Shown here: positions 58,558 through 64,000 of the stretch, in pieces | Position numbering within the stretch: position 1 is the first letter of the stretch | Layout of the letters: each line of letters starts with the position of its first letter | Origin: Mycolicibacterium mageritense | GTDB lineage: Bacteria; Actinomycetota; Actinomycetes; Mycobacteriales; Mycobacteriaceae | Length of the DNA stretch: 64,000 bases | NCBI RefSeq assembly: GCF_010727475.1 | Contig: NZ_AP022567.1 | Location: forward strand, 434,001-498,000 | Direction: 5' to 3' | The notes under the pieces: model-generated | What the model was told of the DNA's origin: nothing | The model's database searches: none | The model's input: the letters and a program-made list of their open reading frames with translations, nothing else | Program-made: the position numbers and the translations under genes

Positions 58558-59342
58558 GCGCCAACCTGACCGTGCTCGCGGTCGACGATGAAGCACCCGC
58601 CCTCGACGAGTTGGCCTACCTGCTGGGACGGCATCCCGACGTCGCACACGTCCACACGGCCAGTGACGCCACGACCGCGCTGCGCGAACTCAACCGGCAC
58701 ACCATCGACGCGGTGTTCCTCGACATCAACATGCCCGGCTTGTCGGGTATCGAACTAGCCGGTGTGCTAAGGAATTTCGCGCACCAGCCGGCCGTGGTGT
58801 TCGTGACGGCGCACGACGACAAGGCCGTCGCCGCCTTCGACGTCGGCGCCATCGACTATCTGCTCAAGCCCATCCGGCAGAATCGGCTCGACGAGGCGGT
58901 ACGCCGGATCAGCTCGGGTGCGGCGCAATCGAGCGAACCGGCCGCTGCGCCGGACGATCAGGACTCCGACGTGCTGCCCGCCGAACTCGGCGGCATCACG
59001 CACCTGGTGCCCCGCGACAGCATCGGCTGGGTCGAGGCCGAGGGCGACTATGCCCGCCTGCACTCGGCCACCGGTGCACACCTGGTCCGAATCCCTTTGA
59101 GCACCTTGGAAACCCGCTGGCGGGACCACGGTTTCCAGCGTATCCACCGGTCGTATCTGGTGTCTCTTCGACTGGTGACCGGCCTGCGCACGAGCGACGG
59201 CGCGGTGCTCGTGCGCATGAGGGCCAACGGCGCCTCTCCCGCGGTCGAGCTTCCCGTGAGCCGCAGGCAGGCGCGCGAATTGCGGGACCGCCTGGTGCGC
59301 GACCCGCTGCGCAACCTCAAACCGGCGGGCAGCGATGAGTGA
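58554..59342 (+). CDS. LytTR-type response regulator
   Basis: 262 aa. Receiver domain (VLAVDDEAPALDEL, phospho-Asp in VFLDINMPGLSG near 57, YLLKPIRQNRL with the switch Lys) and a C-terminal LytTR DNA-binding domain (about 140-245; SIGWVEAEGDYARLH, FQRIHRSYLVSLRLV). LytTR proteins bind direct repeats of about 10 bp. GTG 58554 overlaps the kinase stop. Likely targets are the neighbouring symporter operons. Confidence 0.93.
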   Translation: MSANLTVLAVDDEAPALDELAYLLGRHPDVAHVHTASDATTALRELNRHTIDAVFLDINMPGLSGIELAGVLRNFAHQPAVVFVTAHDDKAVAAFDVGAIDYLLKPIRQNRLDEAVRRISSGAAQSSEPAAAPDDQDSDVLPAELGGITHLVPRDSIGWVEAEGDYARLHSATGAHLVRIPLSTLETRWRDHGFQRIHRSYLVSLRLVTGLRTSDGAVLVRMRANGASPAVELPVSRRQARELRDRLVRDPLRNLKPAGSDE

Positions 59343-59703
59343 ACGACCACAACGGCAACGCGTCGTACTCGCCCACCGGCGCGGCGCACGGATGGTGCGG
59401 ACACGTATCGAGGTTCAGGAACAGACCCAGGTCGGCGACGCCCTGGTGCGCGGGTTGGTCAGGGCCCAGCTCGGGCTCGCGTTGCGGTTGGCGTCGGTCG
59501 TCGTCGCGACGGTGGTAACTCTCGTGGTGCTCAACGCGACGGTCCCGGAGTTGGCCGATCTCAACGTCTTCGGCATCCGGCTCAACTGGCTGATCCTGGC
59601 CGGGCTGGTCTATCCCCTGCTCTACGGCGTGGGACGACTCTATGTTCGGCTGGCCGAGCAGGCCGAGCGGGACTTCGTCCGAGTCGTCGACAGCGAGCCG
59701 TGA
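59335..59703 (+). CDS. Small membrane partner of the symporter (DUF485-like position)
   Basis: 122 aa with two TM helices (about 48-68: LALRLASVVVATVVTLVVLN; about 80-102: LNWLILAGLVYPLLYGVGRL) and a basic N-terminus. It occupies the place and size of the DUF485 partner found before SSS-family acetate symporters. It overlaps the response regulator stop by 8 bp and the next gene by 4 bp (GTGA), so four genes are coupled in one transcript. Confidence 0.8.
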   Translation: MSERPQRQRVVLAHRRGARMVRTRIEVQEQTQVGDALVRGLVRAQLGLALRLASVVVATVVTLVVLNATVPELADLNVFGIRLNWLILAGLVYPLLYGVGRLYVRLAEQAERDFVRVVDSEP

Positions 59704-61430
59704 CCGGCTCCCCGCTGACCGCGGTCGCCCTGCTCGCGGCGGCGGTCGCCACCGTGGCCATCGGCGCGTACGGCGTCAGGTTCTCCCGCACCACATCCGA
59801 CTTCCTCGTCGCGTCCCGTAGCGTCGGGCCGCGCTGGAACGCTGCGGCGGTCTCCGGCGAATACCTGTCCGCGGCATCCTTTCTCGGCGTCGCCGGGCTG
59901 ATCGCCAAGTACGGCGCCGATGCACTGTGGTACCCGGTCGGCTTCACGGCGGGTTACCTGGGCCTGTTGTTGTTCGTGGCCGCTCCGCTGCGCCGGTCCG
60001 GCGCCTACACGGTGCCCGACTTCGCCGAGTTCCGGCTGGGCTCACCACGATTGCGCAGAGTCGCGATGCTCGTCGTGGTGATGATCTGCGTGTTCTATCT
60101 GGCGCCCCAATACCAGGGCGCCGGGCTCGCCCTGAAAACGCTTCTCGGCATGCCGGTTTGGGTCGGGCCGTTGCTGGTGGGCGCCATCGTCATCGCCAAT
60201 GTGGTGGCAGGCGGCATGCGTTCGATCACGTTCGTGCAGGCCTTCCAGTACTGGCTCAAGCTCACCGCGATTGCGATCCCGGCGCTCGCCCTGCTGGGCT
60301 TGTTCGTCAGCGACCGTGGCGAACTCGGCGGGCCGCTACCGCCGAGCGTGCAGCACCAGACCACGGTCGCCGTCGACACCGATGTGGTGGTCCAGGTCGT
60401 CGAACCGGCGGGCATCACGGTGTCCGGAACGCTCGACGGCCGTCACGTCGACACCGCGACGTTCGGTGCTCCCGGCGAGCACACGCTGGGCAAGGGCACG
60501 ACCCTCACGCTCGCGGCCGGCGCCGCCACACCCGTCGTCGCGGGTACGCCGAGCACCGGGACAGAGTGGATCGCCTCGGGCGGCGGGCTCGGCGGCGGCC
60601 ACCCGCTGTATCAGGTGATGTCGATCATCGTCGCGACGTTCTTGGGCACCATGGGCCTGCCGCACGTGCTGGTGCGGTTCTACACCAATCCCGACGGGCG
60701 GGCCGCGCGCCGGACGGCATTGGCGGTGATCGCACTGGTGTCGCTGTTCTATCTGTTCCCGACGCTGCTCGGGGTGTTCTCCCGGTTGTATGTGCCGCAA
60801 TTACTGATCACCGGGACGGCCGACGCCGCGGTGCTGCTGGCGCCGGGCTCGGCGATCGGCGGAGTGCTGGGCCAGTTGCTGGCCGCGCTGGTGGCGGCGG
60901 GCGCGATCGCCGCGTTCCTGGCGACATCGTCAGGCTTGCTGGTCAGCATCGCCGGTGCGCTGGCCACCGATGTGCTGCGCGGCCGGGTGCGCGATTTCCG
61001 CGTGGCTGCCGTGATCGGCGGCCTCATCCCAATTCCGTTGTCGCTGGTGGTGTCCGGGCTCGAACTGTCCCGCAGCGTCGGCCTGGCGTTCGCGGTCGCG
61101 GCGTCCACGCTGTGCCCGCTGCTGGTGCTCGGCATCTGGTGGCGCGGTCTGACCGCGGCCGGTGCGGCATGCGGCCTGGTGGTCGGCGGCGCGGTGTGCG
61201 GCACCGCGGTCCTGGTCGCCATCGCCGGAGGCGTCGACGAGACCGTGCTCGGCGGCTGGCCCGCGGTGATGGTGGGCTACCCGGCGGCGGTCAGCGTTCC
61301 GCTGGCCTTCGTGACCATGATCGTGGTCAGCCGATTCACGCGCGCGACACCGAATGTGGCGCAGATCTTCGCGCGCATGCACGTGCCGGAACGCCTTGGC
61401 ATGGGAGTCGAACGGCTCCCGCGGGGCTGA
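59700..61430 (+). CDS. Sodium:solute symporter (ActP/MctC-type)
   Basis: 576-aa SSS-family transporter, about 13 TM helices. Family blocks: FLVASRSVGPRWNAAAVSGEYLSAASFLGVAG at the start and GTMGLPHVLVRFYTNPDGRAA in the middle. An unusual hydrophilic insertion (about 210-300) between TM6 and TM7 is rich in Thr/Gly and lies outside the membrane; the second symporter lacks it. Likely substrates are monocarboxylates (acetate, pyruvate, propionate) by family. It is directly downstream of a LytS/LytTR pair. Confidence 0.87.
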   Translation: MTGSPLTAVALLAAAVATVAIGAYGVRFSRTTSDFLVASRSVGPRWNAAAVSGEYLSAASFLGVAGLIAKYGADALWYPVGFTAGYLGLLLFVAAPLRRSGAYTVPDFAEFRLGSPRLRRVAMLVVVMICVFYLAPQYQGAGLALKTLLGMPVWVGPLLVGAIVIANVVAGGMRSITFVQAFQYWLKLTAIAIPALALLGLFVSDRGELGGPLPPSVQHQTTVAVDTDVVVQVVEPAGITVSGTLDGRHVDTATFGAPGEHTLGKGTTLTLAAGAATPVVAGTPSTGTEWIASGGGLGGGHPLYQVMSIIVATFLGTMGLPHVLVRFYTNPDGRAARRTALAVIALVSLFYLFPTLLGVFSRLYVPQLLITGTADAAVLLAPGSAIGGVLGQLLAALVAAGAIAAFLATSSGLLVSIAGALATDVLRGRVRDFRVAAVIGGLIPIPLSLVVSGLELSRSVGLAFAVAASTLCPLLVLGIWWRGLTAAGAACGLVVGGAVCGTAVLVAIAGGVDETVLGGWPAVMVGYPAAVSVPLAFVTMIVVSRFTRATPNVAQIFARMHVPERLGMGVERLPRG

Positions 61431-61517
61431 CTTCTCCGGCGACCGCTCATCGTCACCGACCGACCGCTCAGCGCAGCACTGCCCGGCTTCGGCGTATGGC
61501 CGCCACGCAAGCCGTTT

Positions 61518-61533
61518 TGTGATCCACATCTCA
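61518..61533 (+). promoter_or_regulatory. CRP-like site upstream of the second symporter operon
   Basis: TGTGATCCACATCTCA: the TGTGA half-site is perfect and TCTCA matches four of five bases of TCACA, with the required 6-bp spacer. It lies 49 bp upstream of GTG 61583, within the 152-bp gap between the two symporter units. Confidence 0.5.
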
Positions 61534-61582
61534 ATTAAGTTCGATTCCCAGCTGGTTCACAGTCGACGTCAGGAGTCACCCG

Positions 61583-61930
61583 GTGCCCGAAACCGACCTA
61601 CCCGCCCGACCCGCGCCGAGCGGCGAGCAGTTCCTCGCCGCTCAGGCCAGCCCCGAGTTCCAGGAGCTACGCAGCAAGCTACGCCGGTTCGTCTTCCCCA
61701 TGACGGCGTTCTTCCTGCTCTGGTATACCCTCTACGTGGTGTTGGGGGCGTTCGCCCACGAGTTCATGGCCATCAAGGTCATCGGCAACATCAACGTCGG
61801 GCTGCTGCTCGGCCTGGGGCAATTCGTCACCACATTCGTCATCACCGGCATCTACGTCCGGTTCGCCAACCGCGAGCTGGACCCGCGGGCTGCCGCCATC
61901 CGCGAACGGCTCGAAGGAGACGCTCAGTGA
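61583..61930 (+). CDS. DUF485 membrane protein
   Basis: 115 aa with two TM helices (MTAFFLLWYTLYVVLGAF, then INVGLLLGLGQFVTTFVITGIYV) and the DUF485 start FLAAQASPEFQELRSKLRRFVFPMTA. These are obligate neighbours of acetate/pyruvate SSS symporters (YjcH-ActP in E. coli; the mctC operon of Corynebacterium). GTG 61583 has AGGAG 7 nt upstream and the stop overlaps the symporter start (GTGA). Confidence 0.93.
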   Translation: MPETDLPARPAPSGEQFLAAQASPEFQELRSKLRRFVFPMTAFFLLWYTLYVVLGAFAHEFMAIKVIGNINVGLLLGLGQFVTTFVITGIYVRFANRELDPRAAAIRERLEGDAQ

Positions 61931-63558
61931 ACACCCTCGTCGCAGCCGCAGACTCGGTCGGCAACCCGATCGCCAACATCGCGATCTTCGGCGCGTTCGT
62001 CGTCGTCACGATGTTCGTGGTGATCCGGGCCAGCGGCAACAACCGGTCGGCCGACCAGTTCTTCACCGGCGGCCGCGCGTTCTCCGGCCCGCAGAACGGC
62101 ATCGCCATCGCCGGTGACTATCTCTCGGCGGCCAGCTTCCTCGGCATCGCCGGGGCCATCGCCGTGTACGGCTATGACGGCTTCCTGTACTCGATCGGCT
62201 TCCTGGTCGCCTGGCTGGTGGCCCTGCTGTTGGTGGCCGAATTGCTGCGCAACACGGGCAGATTCACCATGGCCGACGTGCTGAGCTTCCGGCTCAAGCA
62301 ACGTCCCGTCCGGTTGGCCGCGGCCACCACGACGCTGACGGTGTCGCTGTTCTACCTGCTGGCCCAGATGGCCGGGGCCGGCGGCCTGGTCGCGCTGCTG
62401 CTCAACGTCAAGAGCACGCTCGGCCAGAGCGTGGTGATCGCGGTCGTCGGCGTGCTGATGATCGTCTACGTCCTGGTCGGCGGCATGAAGGGCACCACAT
62501 GGGTGCAGATCATCAAGGCCGTGCTGCTGATCACCGGTGCCGCGTTGATGACGTTCATGGTGCTGGCCAAGTTCGGGCTGAACTTCTCCGAGATCCTCGG
62601 CAGCGCCCAGTCCGCGATCTCCGGGGCCACCACGGAAGGCGTGGCCAACCGCGACGTGCTCGCGCCCGGCGCGCAGTACGGCGGCTCGACCACGTCGAAG
62701 ATCAACTTCCTGTCGCTGGGCCTGGCGCTCGTGCTGGGCACCGCGGGTCTGCCGCACGTCCTGATGCGCTTCTACACCGTGCCGACCGCCAAGGAAGCCC
62801 GTCGTTCGGTGGTCTGGGCCATCGCCTTGATCGGCGCGTTCTACCTGTTCACGCTGGTGCTGGGATACGGCGCCGCGGCCATTGTCGGCCCTGACCGCAT
62901 TCTGTCGGCCGCGGGCAAGGAGAACTCGGCCGCACCGCTGCTGGCGCTGGAACTCGGCGGTGTCGTGCTGCTCGGCATCATCTCGGCGGTGGCCTTCGCG
63001 ACCATCCTGGCCGTCGTCGCGGGCCTGACCATCACGGCCTCGGCGTCGTTCGCACACGACGTCTACGCCAGCGTCATGAAGGGCCACAACGTCACCGAGG
63101 AAGAGCAGGTTCGGGTTTCCCGGATCACCGCGGTGGTCCTCGGCGTGTTGGCGATCGTGTTGGGCATCCTGGCCAACGGCCAGAACATCGCGTTCCTGGT
63201 CGCCCTGGCCTTCGCCGTCGCGGCCGCGGCCAACCTGCCGACGATCGTGTACTCGCTGTACTGGCGGCGCTTCAACACGCGGGGCGCGCTGTGGAGCATG
63301 TACGGCGGCCTGCTGTCCACGATCATCTTGATCGTGTTCTCGCCCGCGGTGTCCGGCACGCCGAAGGCGATGTTCCCGAGCCTGGACTTCGCATGGTTCC
63401 CGCTGGCCAACCCGGGCATCGTGTCGATCCCGCTGGCCTTCGTCCTGGGTGTGGTCGGCACGCTGACCTCAAAGGACACCGGCAACCCGGAACGCAACGC
63501 CGAGATGGAGGTGCGCTCGCTGACCGGTGTGGGAGCCGAGAAGGCGATCGCGCACTAA
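61927..63558 (+). CDS. Cation/acetate (monocarboxylate) symporter
   Basis: 543-aa SSS-family protein with about 13 TM helices. Family blocks: SADQFFTGGRAFSGPQNGIAIAGDYLSAASFLGIAG, GTAGLPHVLMRFYTVPTAKEARRS, and the C-terminal IAFLVALAFAVAAAANLPTIVYSLYWRRF. GTG 61927 is used because the DUF485 stop overlaps it; the frame is open to 61354 without support. It resembles ActP/MctC, which import acetate, pyruvate or propionate with Na+ or H+. The gene is closed by a 32-bp perfect palindrome. Confidence 0.92.
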   Translation: MNTLVAAADSVGNPIANIAIFGAFVVVTMFVVIRASGNNRSADQFFTGGRAFSGPQNGIAIAGDYLSAASFLGIAGAIAVYGYDGFLYSIGFLVAWLVALLLVAELLRNTGRFTMADVLSFRLKQRPVRLAAATTTLTVSLFYLLAQMAGAGGLVALLLNVKSTLGQSVVIAVVGVLMIVYVLVGGMKGTTWVQIIKAVLLITGAALMTFMVLAKFGLNFSEILGSAQSAISGATTEGVANRDVLAPGAQYGGSTTSKINFLSLGLALVLGTAGLPHVLMRFYTVPTAKEARRSVVWAIALIGAFYLFTLVLGYGAAAIVGPDRILSAAGKENSAAPLLALELGGVVLLGIISAVAFATILAVVAGLTITASASFAHDVYASVMKGHNVTEEEQVRVSRITAVVLGVLAIVLGILANGQNIAFLVALAFAVAAAANLPTIVYSLYWRRFNTRGALWSMYGGLLSTIILIVFSPAVSGTPKAMFPSLDFAWFPLANPGIVSIPLAFVLGVVGTLTSKDTGNPERNAEMEVRSLTGVGAEKAIAH

Positions 63559-63576
63559 TCCGGCGAGCAGTCGCGA

Positions 63577-63608
63577 AAGTCCCCCAAACCACGTGGTTTG
63601 GGGGACTT
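63577..63608. terminator. 32-bp perfect palindrome after the symporter gene
   Basis: AAGTCCCCCAAACCAC directly abuts GTGGTTTGGGGGACTT, 16 bp per arm with no loop. It ends 26 bp before the next gene and is the probable terminator of the symporter operon. Confidence 0.85.
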
Positions 63609-63633
63609 CTGCGTCTGCTCGCTACCGTGAACT

Positions 63634-64000
63634 GTGCGCCGCCGAATGTCTTTCGCCCTCCTCGCCTACGCCTTCGCAGCCATCATGATCGGCACCACGC
63701 TGCCGACTCCGATGTATGCGCTCTACGCGCAGGAGATGCATTTCGCGGTCCTGACCACGACCGTCATCTACGCGACCTACGCGGGCGGGGTGCTGTTCGC
63801 ACTCCTGGTGTTCGGCCGGTGGTCCGACGTGCTCGGCCGACGGCCTGTGCTGCTCGCCGGGATCGCATTCGCCCTCGCCAGTGCGGCGGTGTTCCTGGTC
63901 GCGGACTCGGTTCCGGTGCTGCTCGTGGCACGCGTGCTGTCCGGCCTTTCGGCGGGCGTGTTCGCGGGCACCGCTACCGTGGCCGTCATCGAGGCGGCAC
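63634..64000 (+). CDS. MFS transporter, N-terminal part (runs off the window)
   Basis: The first 122 codons of a major facilitator protein from GTG 63634 (VRRRMSFALLAYAFAAIMIG). TM1 and the MFS signature between TM2 and TM3 are seen in FGRWSDVLGRRPVLLAG, and TM4 in LLVARVLSGLSAGVFAGTA. The substrate cannot be inferred from this part. The reading frame is open to the window edge. Confidence 0.85.
   Translation, partial: MRRRMSFALLAYAFAAIMIGTTLPTPMYALYAQEMHFAVLTTTVIYATYAGGVLFALLVFGRWSDVLGRRPVLLAGIAFALASAAVFLVADSVPVLLVARVLSGLSAGVFAGTATVAVIEAA

Noticed and set aside
1..64000. CRISPR arrays, tRNA and rRNA genes
   Set aside because: No regularly spaced direct repeats of CRISPR type and no recognisable tRNA or rRNA stretches were seen by eye; a covariance-model scan would settle tRNA.

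Overview
The window is high-GC actinobacterial DNA from a fast-growing mycobacterium (Mycolicibacterium, M. smegmatis-like). This rests on gene content and order: fbiC, mshB, lpqW, typA, narGHJI, mutT2, phhB, pimE and alanine/proline-rich secreted genes follow the arrangement known from the Rv1157c-Rv1178 part of M. tuberculosis. The species assignment is inference from recalled synteny; no search was run. No rRNA, tRNA or CRISPR was seen.

Region 1 (1-18,239) is an mmpL gene split by a 15.3-kb mobile element. The C-terminal part of mmpL lies at 54-636 and the N-terminal part at 15,900-18,239, both on the minus strand. Joining the two flanks restores an in-frame MmpL. The insert (637-15,899) is bounded by an inverted GTTATCTGTA and carries a Tn554-type gene set: two overlapping tyrosine recombinases and a small basic coiled-coil protein. 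Its cargo is a compact defence island: a Gabija-like pair (OLD-type ATPase/TOPRIM nuclease and a short UvrD-like helicase); a McrB-like AAA+ and McrC-like nuclease pair with a Dam-type adenine methylase in one operon; a second, beta-class methyltransferase divergent from a small putative regulator; and an unknown protein followed by an XRE-ImmA/IrrE metallopeptidase at the left end. This island is the most interesting part of the window.

Region 2 (18.3-34.3 kb) is chromosomal. It holds a carotenoid oxygenase, a NarL-type two-component pair, an aminotransferase with a 7Fe ferredoxin (dapC-fdxC), a PadR regulator with 2,4-dienoyl-CoA reductase fadH, a YceI protein, an excalibur protein, coenzyme F420 synthase fbiC, a secreted porin-like protein, the mycothiol deacetylase mshB with small upstream and downstream genes, and a ClC channel.

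Region 3 (34.3-53.5 kb) starts with an AT-richer 490-bp gap holding two strong palindromes, then a second porin-like secreted protein, lipoprotein lpqW, GTPase typA, and a 55-aa Cys-rich protein. Next come a wax ester synthase/PNPOx-like operon under a DosR-like box, the complete nitrate respiration operon narK-narG-narH-narJ-narI, a membrane protein, mutT2, phhB and the PIM mannosyltransferase pimE.

Region 4 (53.5-64 kb) has two Ala/Pro-rich secreted proteins behind a GTMAC repeat array shared with pimE, a 49-aa small protein, a nitroreductase, a tandem palindromic repeat, an HhH-GPD repair protein, a DUF732 protein, and a LytS/LytTR two-component system placed directly before two sodium:solute symporter modules of the acetate/pyruvate type, the second with a CRP-like site. 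The window ends inside an MFS transporter.

In physiological terms the chromosomal part combines redox and hypoxia functions (nitrate respiration, F420, mycothiol, ferredoxin, DosR-like triacylglycerol synthesis) with cell-envelope functions (pimE, lpqW, porin-like proteins, MmpL). The inserted element adds phage and foreign-DNA defence.
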